Assembly: GCA_016870115.1 (NCBI GenBank)
Contig: VGCH01000001.1
Location: 124,001-188,000 of the forward strand
Length of the DNA: 64,000 bases
Source: Alphaproteobacteria bacterium
GTDB taxonomy: Bacteria; Pseudomonadota; Alphaproteobacteria; Reyranellales; Reyranellaceae
Direction: 5' to 3'
Of this stretch, positions 7,424 through 15,961 are shown piece by piece (position 1 is the first letter of the stretch; every line of letters begins with the position of its first letter). Under the pieces are notes generated by a model. It saw nothing but the letters and a program-made list of their open reading frames with translations. It had not been told where the DNA came from and made no database searches. A program made the translations under genes and the position numbers.

Positions 7424-10056
7424 GCCGCCGCGGGCCGTCCGCCCGCGAGCGGCATCACCACGGAGCGGAACATCGGCCAGGCGAGCAGATAGGCGAAGGC
7501 GCCGACCAGCACGACCGCCGGCAGGCCGAAGCTGGTCGAGACGATCGGCACCAGCGCCGCCCCGATGACAGAGAAGCAGCCATTGATGCCCCACGCCCAG
7601 AGGAACATGTGGTCCTTGCCCAGCCGTCCCAGCATCGTCATCGCGGTCGGCATGGGGAAGCCCATCAGGAAGGCCGGCGGGAAGATCAGCGCGAGGCAGA
7701 GCACGATGCGCAACCAGTACGGCAGGGTGCCGATCGCATCGAGCACGTGATCGATCGCGAACGCGTAGACCACGAGGATCGCGAAGATCGCGAGGAACAG
7801 CCGCGGCATGAAGGTGTGCGAGCGATCGAGGAAGCGCTCGGAGAAGTAACTGCCGATGCCGGAGAAGACGAGCATGCCGGTGATCAGCACGGAGGCCGAG
7901 ACCGTGGCGTTGGAGAGCGCCAGCATGAAGTGGGAGATCATGCCCACCTCGACGATGATGTAACCGAGGCCGAGGCAGAGGAAGTACACCATCGCCCCCC
8001 ACTTGCCGGGCAGGTGGCTGAAGATGGTGCGCCACCCGAAGATCACCGGCAGCAGCACCAACGTGAAGGCGAAGATCGCCGCCACGCCCAGCGTCGCCCA
8101 GATCAGCAGGAAGCCCCACTCGTCCTGTACCGTCTCCAGCCGGTCGCTGAAGGCGAGCAAGTCCTTCACCTTGATGTAGGCCGCGAAGTAGGGCTGGTGG
8201 TTGGTGAGGATACGCGTGTCGAAAACATACTGGTCGGCGACTTTGTCCCAGCCGCCATTGACATGGTGGTGCCAGGCGAGACGGCCCAGCACCGTGGCAG
8301 GCACACGCGGCACCGAAGCTTCGCCACCCGAGGCCGGCGCGCCGCTCACACCGGGAGGCGGTTTGTCGGCGGGCGCCTTCTCGGACGGCGCCGTCGGATC
8401 GGCGGCCGGGCCTTCGTAGAAGAACTGGTCGCGATAGTCGGACAGGATCTGCGGCAGCTCGGCGAGATCGACCTTGAGGCCGGGATAGTAGATCTCGTCG
8501 AACGACATCGCCTTAGTGTGGGCGCGCAGCTTCTGGACTTCCTCGGGCGTGAATCCGCCGCGCTTGTAGAGGACGGTCGAGGTCGAAAGATACGCCGCCG
8601 CCACGAAGAAGCGGTTCGCGATGTCCGGCCCGTCGAGATCGCGCGCCGCCGCCGCCATCGTGGCGTAGAGCTTGAGCACCGACTTAGGGGGCTCTTCCTT
8701 GTTCCAGAGCGTGACCGACAGGATGCCGCCATCCTTCAGGGCGCCCATGTAGGCGCGCATCGCCTCGCGCGTGTAGGAGAACTTCTCGACAATCGCGAAA
8801 CCGCCGGGGCTCGACAGCCCGGCGGAGTCCGCGAGCGCAAGATCGATCACGTCGTAGCGGTTCTTCGTGTGGCGCACATAGAGGCGGCCATCGTAGTCGA
8901 TCACGTTGAGCCGCTTGTCGTTCAGGATGTCGCCGGTGAAGTCGCGCAGCGTCTTGTCTTCGCGGAACGCCGTCAGCACCGCCGGATTGCCCTCGGCCAC
9001 GGTGACCCGACGGGAGCCCGAGCGCAGCGCGACCGCCGTCGAAAGGCCGCCGCCGAACTGCACGACGAAGGTCTCCGGCTCCTGCTTCAGGACGTAGGGG
9101 TAGTACATCGACAAGAAGCGGAAGTACGCGGTCTGGTCGGCCGGCAGATCCTTGATGATGCCCGACGGCCCTTCGGAGTCGATGTAGAGGCCGAGATAGG
9201 CGCGGCTCGGCATGCGCTCGAGATTGAAGGCGGCGTTGTCGCTGAGGCCGGGCGCGAAATGGAGGTAGGAGCTCGAATAGACCTCAAGATAGCCGAACGG
9301 CGTCGCGCGTTCGTAGACGCGCTGGTTGTCCGGAAACTTGCGAGCGTAGGAGACACCCTTGTAGTCGGACACCGCGAGCTTGGGGATGCCCAACGCCGCC
9401 GGCGCGCCGAAATGCATCGCAACGGACGCCACCGCAGCGGCGACGATCGCGAAGATTCCGCGCCGATCCGACAGCGCCACGAACCACAGGACGCCGCCCG
9501 CCAGCCATAGCGCGAGCGGCGCCATGATCAGGTCCTCGGGCTTGAAGACGTACATGGCGAGCAGCACCGACAGGCCGCACAGGCCCGAACCCACCAGGTC
9601 GGCGAAATAGACGCGGCTGAAGGTCTTCTGCGCCTTCAGGAAGACCACGCCGAGATAGAGCGCACCGGCGAGGAACGGCAGGAAGTAGAGCACGAAGTTG
9701 GCGAACAGACGCCACTTCTGCATCGGATCGGAGACGAGGAAGATCGCGTTGAACGGCACCTGCTGGGCGAGCAGGTTCGAGATCACCATCAGCGGACCGA
9801 AGGCGAGCAGCGACAGCTTGACCGCGCCGACCCACCGCTTCTCGAACCAGCCCTTGCCCACGCACATCACGGCGCTGGTGAGGCCGAAGCCGAACATCGC
9901 GAGGCTGACGACCAGCGAGCCGAAATGCGCCCAGCTTCCGACTTGGAAGACGCGCATGATGCCGATCTGCAGCGCGATGATGCTGCCGGCGACGAGGCCG
10001 ACGGACAGGTAGAACGAAAGCGGCGGACGGTTGTCGAGATCGACCGAAACGGTCAC
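7420..10056 (-). CDS. Polytopic membrane protein with embedded spermidine synthase-like domain
   Basis: An 878-residue protein. Residues 14-217 contain about seven hydrophobic helices, residues 221-640 are a soluble domain, and residues 640-870 contain about seven more helices. The soluble domain carries a Rossmann-type glycine loop, VVQFGGGLSTAVAL (331-344), with acidic Glu355 eleven residues past the last conserved residue of the loop, as in SAM- or decarboxylated-SAM-binding spermidine synthases. Such fused transporter/spermidine synthase proteins are known but uncharacterised. Seven N-terminal helices would put the enzyme domain on the side opposite the N-terminus. GTG start with GGGGAG upstream. 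It lies 83 bp downstream of an exported methyltransferase homologue and overlaps the next gene by GTGA. Confidence 0.8.
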   Translation of the reverse strand: MTVSVDLDNRPPLSFYLSVGLVAGSIIALQIGIMRVFQVGSWAHFGSLVVSLAMFGFGLTSAVMCVGKGWFEKRWVGAVKLSLLAFGPLMVISNLLAQQVPFNAIFLVSDPMQKWRLFANFVLYFLPFLAGALYLGVVFLKAQKTFSRVYFADLVGSGLCGLSVLLAMYVFKPEDLIMAPLALWLAGGVLWFVALSDRRGIFAIVAAAVASVAMHFGAPAALGIPKLAVSDYKGVSYARKFPDNQRVYERATPFGYLEVYSSSYLHFAPGLSDNAAFNLERMPSRAYLGLYIDSEGPSGIIKDLPADQTAYFRFLSMYYPYVLKQEPETFVVQFGGGLSTAVALRSGSRRVTVAEGNPAVLTAFREDKTLRDFTGDILNDKRLNVIDYDGRLYVRHTKNRYDVIDLALADSAGLSSPGGFAIVEKFSYTREAMRAYMGALKDGGILSVTLWNKEEPPKSVLKLYATMAAAARDLDGPDIANRFFVAAAYLSTSTVLYKRGGFTPEEVQKLRAHTKAMSFDEIYYPGLKVDLAELPQILSDYRDQFFYEGPAADPTAPSEKAPADKPPPGVSGAPASGGEASVPRVPATVLGRLAWHHHVNGGWDKVADQYVFDTRILTNHQPYFAAYIKVKDLLAFSDRLETVQDEWGFLLIWATLGVAAIFAFTLVLLPVIFGWRTIFSHLPGKWGAMVYFLCLGLGYIIVEVGMISHFMLALSNATVSASVLITGMLVFSGIGSYFSERFLDRSHTFMPRLFLAIFAILVVYAFAIDHVLDAIGTLPYWLRIVLCLALIFPPAFLMGFPMPTAMTMLGRLGKDHMFLWAWGINGCFSVIGAALVPIVSTSFGLPAVVLVGAFAYLLAWPMFRSVVMPLAGGRPAAA

Positions 10057-10139
10057 GCGAGACTCCCCGGAACGCGCCGCTCGCGCAGCGCCGTCAATAC
10101 TCGCAGGCCGCGCGCCGCCGGAGCGGCGCGCGTCGGCGA

Positions 10140-11006
10140 TCAGCGATTGTGCGTGCCGGTGATCTTGCCGTCGACCAGCTTGGTGAAGGGCACGAACGGC
10201 ACGATCTTGCCGCCGTAGATGTCCTCGCGGGTCGTGGTGATAGCGCCATCGGCGCCCTGGATCTTGGCGACCTTGAGCACGCGCTGCGCGCCCGGCGGGC
10301 CGACCGGGATGACCATCACGCCGCCGGCCTTGAGCTGCTGCAGGAGCGGCGGCGGCACGTGGTCGATGCCGCAGGTCACGATGATCTTGTCGAAGGGCGC
10401 GGCCGACTCCCAACCGTAGTAGCCGTCAGAGGCCTGCGTCTTGATGTGCTGGAACTCGGTATAGCCCTTGGCGATCAGCCGGTCGTAGAGCTGGCGGGTG
10501 CGCTGCGCGAGCGGCGCGATGATCTCGATGGTGTAGGTGTTCTCGGTGAGGTTCGCGAGATAGGCGGCCTGAACACCCGAGCCGGTCCCGATCTCGAGTA
10601 CCTTCTCGCCGAGCTTGACGTCGATCACGTTGGTCATGCGGCCCTGCAGATGCGGGCCCGACATGGTCACGCCAAAGCCAATGTCGAGGAAGTTGTGTTC
10701 ATAGGCCCGCTTGTGGATCGCCTGGTTCACCGAGGCGAACTCCTCGCGCGGCGTCAGCAGGAACGAACGACTGGTCTTGGCGTCCCACACGTCCTTGTTT
10801 CTCACCAGCGCCTGGAACCGGTCCCAGCGTTGGCCCAGGAACGTCACGTCCTCGCCGCGGGCACGACCCCAGGCGATGAAATTGTCGCGCGTGTCGGTGG
10901 GCGGGTTCAGTTCCCAGCTATAGGGCTTGATCGTGCTGGCATGGGCCGGCGCGGCACCGGCAGCGGCGAGCGCGGCGGTCCCGGCGATGAAGTGGCGACG
11001 ATTCAC
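10140..11006 (-). CDS. Protein-L-isoaspartate O-methyltransferase homologue with Tat-type signal peptide
   Basis: A 288-residue protein. Residues 1-23 form a twin-arginine-like signal (NRRHFIAGTAALAAAGAAPAHA) with an AHA cleavage site. The remainder aligns with PIMT: PREEFASV, FLDIGFGVTMSGPHLQGRM, SAM motif EIGTGSG (138-144), APFDKIIVTCGIDHVPPPLLQQL and GGVMVIPVG. Normal PIMT is cytoplasmic and repairs damaged aspartyl residues; a signal-bearing copy is unusual because SAM is not expected in the periplasm. GTG start with GAGGAG eight bases upstream. It is the first gene of a block continuing into the membrane-embedded spermidine synthase-like protein. Periplasmic location is inferred from the signal only. 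Confidence 0.8.
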   Translation of the reverse strand: MNRRHFIAGTAALAAAGAAPAHASTIKPYSWELNPPTDTRDNFIAWGRARGEDVTFLGQRWDRFQALVRNKDVWDAKTSRSFLLTPREEFASVNQAIHKRAYEHNFLDIGFGVTMSGPHLQGRMTNVIDVKLGEKVLEIGTGSGVQAAYLANLTENTYTIEIIAPLAQRTRQLYDRLIAKGYTEFQHIKTQASDGYYGWESAAPFDKIIVTCGIDHVPPPLLQQLKAGGVMVIPVGPPGAQRVLKVAKIQGADGAITTTREDIYGGKIVPFVPFTKLVDGKITGTHNR

Positions 11007-11167
11007 GGTGTTTCTCCTCGCGCGCCCGGCACGCGCCCCGGGGATCGGGCGTGTTATCCAAGCCGCGTCAGTAGATAGGCCAAATGCGGCGAATTTTCAC
11101 GCGATTTCGGGGCCGACACGGCGCGGCAAACTACGAAACGTGCCCGTGGAAAGGCCGGGTGCCCGCC

Positions 11168-12403
11168 TCAGGTGTACTTGCGGATGTCGTCCACGACCTT
11201 CCCGTCGTTGGGAAGACTCCCCGGGGCCACGAAGGCAACCTTGCCGCCGACCTTGCAGACGTTGCGGATCGTGGCTTCCAGCGCCTTGGCAAGATCGGGG
11301 GAGCCTGAGGCGGTTTCGGCCTGGAGGGTCATGGTGTCGGCCTGGTCGACCCAGTCGATCACCAGCCGCAACCGGCCAAGCCCGGGATGCTGGCGGGCAA
11401 TGTCGGCCACCTGGACGGGGTCGACGAACATGCCGCGCACCTTGGTCCGCTGATCGGCGCGGCCCATCCAGCCCTTGATCCGCATGTTGGTCCGGCCGCA
11501 GGGGCTGGGGCCTGCCAGCACCGCCGACATGTCGCCCGTACCGAAGCGGATCAGCGGATAGGCGCGATTGAAGGTCGTCACCACGACCTCGCCGACCTCG
11601 ACATCCGGCACCGGATCGCCGGTACCCGGCCGCACGATCTCGACCACCACGCCTTCGTCGACGATCATGCCCTCCAGCGCAGGCGACTCGTAGGCGATAG
11701 TGCCGAGATCGGCCGTGCCGTAGCTCTGAAGACAGGAGATCCCGCGATCGCGGAACATCTGGCGCAACGAGGGGGGCAGCGCCTCGCCGCCCACGAACGC
11801 CTTCACGATCGAGCCGGTGTCCTTGCCGAGCTCCTGCCCCTTCTCCAGCAAGATCTTCAGGAACGAGGGCGTCCCGACATAGCCCGTGGGCCGGATCGCG
11901 GCGATCGCGTCGAGCTGCAGCTCGGTGTTGCCGACGCCCCCGGGCACGACGGGGCATCCGAGCGCCCGCAGCGCCGACTCCATCATCATGCCGGCAGGCG
12001 TCAGGTGATACGAGAAGGTGTTGTAGACCACGTCGCCAGCGCGAAAGCCGCCGGCATACATCGCGCGCGCGCCACGGAAATAGTCGGGCTCGTCGGTGTC
12101 GATCTCGAAGATCGGTCCCGGCGACATGAAAATGTGCCGCGCCTTTTGCAGCGGAATCGCGATCAGCCCGCCCATCGGCGGATTCTTCTTCTGGACCTCG
12201 CCCAGGGTGGACTTGCGCAACACCGGCAGCTTCGCAAGCGCGGCCCGCGAGGTCACTGCGGCGGGATCGATGTCCTTGAGCCAGTCGGCGAAGAACGGCG
12301 CGTTGGCCTTGGCGTGCGCGATCTGCGCGGGCAGCGCCTGGGCGAGTGCGCGCGAGCGCTCGTCGGCGCCGCGGGTTTCGAGCGTGTCGTAGTGCTGGGA
12401 CAT
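11168..12403 (-). CDS. Phenylacetate-CoA ligase-like AMP-forming enzyme
   Basis: A 411-residue member of the PaaK-like adenylate-forming group. Family marks include the SYGTADLGTIAYESP segment, which corresponds to the Y-G-x-T/S-E region, the FGTGDMSAVLAGPSPCGRTNMRIKGWMGRADQ region with the conserved Asp and the glycine hinge, and KVRGMFVDPVQVADI preceding a C-terminal lid of about 80 residues. These enzymes activate aryl or alkyl carboxylic acids as CoA thioesters. GGAGG lies before the ATG. It follows, with one small opposite-strand gene and a metallopeptidase between, the liv-type cluster, and homologues often travel with such clusters. The likely job is activating the imported acid (inference). 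Confidence 0.8.
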   Translation of the reverse strand: MSQHYDTLETRGADERSRALAQALPAQIAHAKANAPFFADWLKDIDPAAVTSRAALAKLPVLRKSTLGEVQKKNPPMGGLIAIPLQKARHIFMSPGPIFEIDTDEPDYFRGARAMYAGGFRAGDVVYNTFSYHLTPAGMMMESALRALGCPVVPGGVGNTELQLDAIAAIRPTGYVGTPSFLKILLEKGQELGKDTGSIVKAFVGGEALPPSLRQMFRDRGISCLQSYGTADLGTIAYESPALEGMIVDEGVVVEIVRPGTGDPVPDVEVGEVVVTTFNRAYPLIRFGTGDMSAVLAGPSPCGRTNMRIKGWMGRADQRTKVRGMFVDPVQVADIARQHPGLGRLRLVIDWVDQADTMTLQAETASGSPDLAKALEATIRNVCKVGGKVAFVAPGSLPNDGKVVDDIRKYT

Positions 12404-12510
12404 CGTTTCCTCCGGATCAGGCGAGCGTAGAACCGACGTCCGGTGCCCGCAACGCCGGCGATTACCTGCCGGGTCGTTGCGCGGAAACCGGTGTCGCGCG
12501 AGACCGGGCC

Positions 12511-12876
12511 ATGCTGATCGCGTTCGCCTTCGCCCTTGTGGGCGTCATCCATCTCCTGCCTATCGGTCCGGTGTTCGCGCCCGGCTTGCTGGGTGATCTC
12601 TACGGAATCGAACCTCAGGACACGACGCTTCTGGTGCTGATGCGCCACCGGGCGCTGCTGCTGGGCGGCGTCGGCGCGCTCTGCCTCGCAGCGGCGGCGC
12701 TCCCCGCGCTGCGACTGGCCGCGCTGGGGGTGGCTGGCATCAATGTCGCGGGGTTCCTGGCCTTCTACGCCCTCTACGACTTGCCGACGGGGTCGCTGCG
12801 CCGCATCGCCATCGCCGATCTGGTCGCGGTGCCGCCGCTCGTCTTCGCGGCGTGGCAGCTCGCCCTCAGCCGCTAG
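12511..12876 (+). CDS. Small membrane protein, about four helices
   Basis: A 121-residue hydrophobic protein with four predicted membrane segments (about residues 1-25, 44-66, 68-87 and 98-118) joined by short loops; the HLLPIGPVFAPGLLGDLYGIEP loop carries the only notable polar region. I do not recognise a family with a known function. It lies alone on the plus strand between the divergent ligase gene (106 bp away) and the convergent metallopeptidase gene. Its stop codon is inside a palindrome-containing junction shared with that neighbour. The ATG at 12511 opens directly into the first hydrophobic segment. Confidence 0.6.
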   Translation: MLIAFAFALVGVIHLLPIGPVFAPGLLGDLYGIEPQDTTLLVLMRHRALLLGGVGALCLAAAALPALRLAALGVAGINVAGFLAFYALYDLPTGSLRRIAIADLVAVPPLVFAAWQLALSR

Positions 12877-12921
12877 AGTCATTCCGATCCGGCTGGTTCC
12901 ACCCGGATCAGATAGGCGCTA
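12873..12921. terminator. Palindromic element at convergent junction
   Basis: CTAGAGTC is followed by ATTCC, then an inverted repeat GATCCGG (12886-12892) / CCGGATC (12903-12909) with a 10-base loop, and a closing GCGCTAG. It lies exactly between two convergent genes and contains both their stop codons. There is no U-run, so a bidirectional terminator or stabilising role is inferred. Related sequences occur at 26064, 49711 and 61426, all at convergent junctions. Confidence 0.5.
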
Positions 12922-13602
12922 GCGCAGGATGCGAACCCAACGCAGCACGTCGAGCAGGCTCGCCAGGCCCGCCGCGACATAGGTGAGTGCCGCCGCACGC
13001 AGAACCTGCCGCGCCGCCGGCATGTCACGCTGTGCGAGGTAGCCGCCGGCGTCCAGCGCGGGTAGCGCGCGGCGGAACGAGGCGTCGAGCTCCATCGGCA
13101 GGGTGAGCGCATGCACCACGATGCGGCTCGACATCATCAGCAACCCGATCCCGATCTCCAGCGCCAGCAGAAGCGGCGAGCGCAGCACGATCCCGACCAG
13201 CGGCGTGGCGAGCAGCACGACGCTGCCCAGCCGCTCGATCTGCCCCGCGGCGCCGGCCAGCTGGGTGCGCCAGGCGAGCTTGGGGTCGCCATCGCGATGC
13301 TGGATGGCGTGCGCGACCTCGTGCGCGGCGACCGCGACCGCCGTGATGGAGCGGCCGTCATGGTTCGAGGGTGAGAGACGCACGACGCGCTCCAGCGGCG
13401 AATAGTGATCGCCCCCCTCCTCGCACTGCTCGACCCCGACCGTCTGCAGGCCGGCCTCGTCCAGCAAGTGGCGCGCGAGCTCGCCGCCGGTTCCGGGCAG
13501 GTCCGGGCGATCGGCGGCGTGCCGCCGCATGACGCGCTTCACCCAGAGATTGGGCGCGTATACCAGGGCCAGCAGCAGCAGGAACGGGACGATCCAGATC
13601 AC
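12919..13602 (-). CDS. YugP-like membrane zinc metallopeptidase
   Basis: A 227-residue protein of the Zn_peptidase_2 (YugP) family. It has an N-terminal membrane helix, the zinc motif HEVAHAIQH (H-E-x-x-H) at about residues 93-101, two hydrophobic segments at about 124-162, the SSRIVVHALTLPMELDASFRRAL segment typical of the family, and a last helix. Size equals the family norm. Members are membrane-bound proteases of poorly known role. It starts with GTG at 13602, 22 bp after the stop of the livF-like gene, so it may be the tail of the liv operon without functional connection. Confidence 0.85.
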   Translation of the reverse strand: MIWIVPFLLLLALVYAPNLWVKRVMRRHAADRPDLPGTGGELARHLLDEAGLQTVGVEQCEEGGDHYSPLERVVRLSPSNHDGRSITAVAVAAHEVAHAIQHRDGDPKLAWRTQLAGAAGQIERLGSVVLLATPLVGIVLRSPLLLALEIGIGLLMMSSRIVVHALTLPMELDASFRRALPALDAGGYLAQRDMPAARQVLRAAALTYVAAGLASLLDVLRWVRILR

Positions 13603-13624
13603 GCAGCGGACCGGATCGCGCGCC

Positions 13625-14455
13625 TCACAGCCAGCGCTTGCGGCGCCGGTAGTGCTTCACATCGCGGAAAGAGCGCCGGCCCTCGCCGCCAACCCCGAGG
13701 TAGAACTCCTTCACATCGGCGTTCTCGCGCAGCGCCGACGCCGCGCCATCGAGCACGACGCGGCCATTCTCAAGAATGTAGCCGTAGTGGGCGTAGCGCA
13801 GCGCCACGTTGGTGTTCTGCTCGGCCAGCAGGATCGAGACGCCCTCTTTCTCGTTAAGGTTCTTCACGATCTCGAAAATCTCTTCGACGAGCTGCGGCGC
13901 CAGACCCATCGACGGCTCGTCGAGCAGCACCGTGTTGGGCCGGCTCATCAGCGCGCGCCCGATCGCGGTCATCTGCTGTTCGCCGCCCGAGGTGTAACCC
14001 GCCTGGCTTTGGCGGCGTTCCTTCAGGCGCGGGAAATAGTGGTAGACCTTCTCGAGATCTTCGGCGATCTGCCGCTTCGCGCCGCCATGGATGAAGGCGC
14101 CGGTGAGGAGATTCTCCTCGACGGTCAGATGGCCAAAGCAGTGGCGGCCTTCCATGACCTGGATGACGCCGCGCCGCACAAGATCGTTGGGTGTCAGGCC
14201 ATCGACGCGCTCGCCGCGGTACATCACCTGTCCCTTGGTGACTTCGCCGCGCTCGGCGATCAGCAGGTTCGAGATCGCCTTCAGCGTCGTCGACTTGCCC
14301 GCACCGTTGGCGCCCAGCAGCGCCACGATCCCGCGATCGGGCAGCGACAGCGACACGCCCTTCAGCACCAGAATGACGTGATTGTAGATCACCTCGACAT
14401 TCTGGACGTCGAGCACATTGGGAGCGGCGGAAGGCGCGGCGGCGGGAGCGGTCAT
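13625..14455 (-). CDS. Branched-chain amino acid-type ABC transporter ATPase (LivF-like)
   Basis: A 276-residue ABC ATPase of the LivF type. Walker A is GANGAGKST, the signature is the slightly altered YTSGGEQQM, Walker B is TVLLDEPS and the H-loop region reads LLAEQNTNVAL, where Glu-Gln replaces the usual His pair as in LivF relatives. The N-terminus is an Ala/Pro-rich extension of about 13 residues, and the C-terminus has a basic tail (KHYRRRKRWL). It energises the HMCAAT transporter encoded by the upstream genes. It is separated from the binding-protein gene by a strong hairpin at 14477-14503. Confidence 0.9.
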   Translation of the reverse strand: MTAPAAAPSAAPNVLDVQNVEVIYNHVILVLKGVSLSLPDRGIVALLGANGAGKSTTLKAISNLLIAERGEVTKGQVMYRGERVDGLTPNDLVRRGVIQVMEGRHCFGHLTVEENLLTGAFIHGGAKRQIAEDLEKVYHYFPRLKERRQSQAGYTSGGEQQMTAIGRALMSRPNTVLLDEPSMGLAPQLVEEIFEIVKNLNEKEGVSILLAEQNTNVALRYAHYGYILENGRVVLDGAASALRENADVKEFYLGVGGEGRRSFRDVKHYRRRKRWL

Positions 14456-14476
14456 GCGAGTTTCCGGAAAGAAGAA

Positions 14477-14503
14477 GCCCCCCGGCCACGAGGACCGGGG
14501 GGC
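14477..14503 (-). terminator. Hairpin between binding-protein gene and livF-like gene
   Basis: A perfect 9-bp stem, GCCCCCCGG (14477-14485) with CCGGGGGGC (14495-14503), closes a 9-base loop. On the transcribed minus strand it is followed by TTCTTCTTTCC, a pyrimidine-rich but broken U-tract. It sits 14 bp after the stop of the substrate-binding protein gene and 21 bp before the next start. It probably acts as a partial terminator or 3' stabiliser, keeping binding protein expressed above the ATPase. Confidence 0.7.
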
Positions 14504-14517
14504 GGTGACGATCGCGA

Positions 14518-15849
14518 TCAGCTCTCCTTGGAGCAGTCGCGGGCGGTGATCTTCTTCTCCTCGGCGTACTTGGCCGAGGTATCGCGGACCATCGGGACGA
14601 GCAGCTTGTCGTCGCCTTCATACCAGTCCGAAATCACCTTCCACTCCTTGCCGGTCCACTGGTGGACGCGGCCGGACCGCGTGCCTTCGTGGTCGCCGCA
14701 GCTGATCTTGAGCGGCTTGAGCGCGCCCTCGAAGCCCAGCTCCTTGATGCGCGCGGCGCTGAGGTCGAGATTCTCGAGGCCCCAGCGGATCTGCTCGCCG
14801 GTCAGCGGCTTGTTGCCGAAGCGCTTCTGGGCGGTGCGGATCGCCTCGACGCCCAGCATGGCGTTCACCATGCCGCGGTTGTAGAGCACATCGTCGATGT
14901 CGTCCGGCTTGGACTGCGAGCCGTCCTTGCCGAGCGCGTGCTTCGTGATGTCGGCGTGGACCGGGAACTTGCCCGAGCCATGCTGCAGCATGAGCGCCTT
15001 ATAGCCGGTCGACTGGTCGCCGGCCGGCAGCACGTCGGGCTCCGCGCCCGACCACCACACGCCCACCATCTTGTCGCGCGGATAGTTCACCGCGGCGGCT
15101 TCCTTGACCGAGGTCGAGTTCATGACGCCCCAGCCCCAGAGCAGCGTGTAGTCGGGACGCTGCTGGCGGATCTGCAGCCACTGCGACTTCTGCTCGACGC
15201 CCGGATGGGTGACCGGCAGCAGCACCAGTTCGAAGCCATGCGCCTTGCTCATCTCGGTGAGCATCGGGATCGGCTCCTTGCCGTAGGGCGAGTCGTGGAA
15301 GACCAGCGCGATCTTCTTGCCCTTGAGCTTGTCGAAGCCGCCCATCTCCTTGGCGATGTGCTGCATGGCGATGTTCGCGGCGGTCCAGTAGGTGCCGAGC
15401 AGCGGGAAGTTCCAGGTGAAGACCGCGCCGTTGCGCGACTCCGACCGGCCGTAGCCCATGGTGATGATCGGAATCTTGTCGATCGGCGCCTTCTCGGTCA
15501 GCGCGAAGGTGATGCCGGTAGACAGCGGGTTGAAGAACGCCGCGCCGGTCGGGCCCTTGGCCTTCAGGCGCTCGTAGCACTCCACGCCCTTGTCGGTGGC
15601 GTAGCCGGTTTCGCACTCCTCGAAGGCGATCTTGACGCCGTTGATGCCGCCATCGCGGTTGTTGATGAGGCGATAGTAGTCGCTCATGCCGTTGGCGAAC
15701 GGAATGCCGTTCGGGGCATAGGCGCCGGTACGGTAGCTCAGGATCGGGATGAACTGCTCGTTCTGGGCGAAGGCCGGCGCGGCGACGCCCGTCAGGCCGA
15801 TCGCGCCCGCCAGAGCCAGCGCGGCCAGGCGATTGGTTATCTTGTCCAT
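14518..15849 (-). CDS. ABC transporter substrate-binding protein (Leu/Ile/Val-type)
   Basis: A 443-residue periplasmic binding protein of the LivJ/LivK fold (Peripla_BP_6). Residues 1-28 are a Sec signal ending in the AFA-Q cleavage site. The mature start has the family's FIPILSYRTGAYAPNG strand and the DGGINGVKIAFEECETGY region. It captures the ligand of the liv-type transporter. Homologues linked to acyl-CoA ligases are often annotated for amino acids but may bind aromatic or other organic acids. The ATG at 15849 has a strong AGAGGAGG site; an in-frame extension upstream is rejected because it would bury the signal peptide. Confidence 0.9.
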   Translation of the reverse strand: MDKITNRLAALALAGAIGLTGVAAPAFAQNEQFIPILSYRTGAYAPNGIPFANGMSDYYRLINNRDGGINGVKIAFEECETGYATDKGVECYERLKAKGPTGAAFFNPLSTGITFALTEKAPIDKIPIITMGYGRSESRNGAVFTWNFPLLGTYWTAANIAMQHIAKEMGGFDKLKGKKIALVFHDSPYGKEPIPMLTEMSKAHGFELVLLPVTHPGVEQKSQWLQIRQQRPDYTLLWGWGVMNSTSVKEAAAVNYPRDKMVGVWWSGAEPDVLPAGDQSTGYKALMLQHGSGKFPVHADITKHALGKDGSQSKPDDIDDVLYNRGMVNAMLGVEAIRTAQKRFGNKPLTGEQIRWGLENLDLSAARIKELGFEGALKPLKISCGDHEGTRSGRVHQWTGKEWKVISDWYEGDDKLLVPMVRDTSAKYAEEKKITARDCSKES

Positions 15850-15961
15850 TAGTCTAGACCTCCTCTTGTATTGCGTTTCCGTCTTGCGTTTATTCATCCG
15901 GCAGCGAACCTGCCGTTCTGCCTTGCAATCTAGGGTGTCGGACGGCCGCCCGCCAGCCCGC

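Noticed and set aside
12511-12876. Nucleotide-transferase annotation for the small membrane protein
   Set aside because: Sequence is entirely hydrophobic helices without a nucleotidyltransferase motif; left as unknown.
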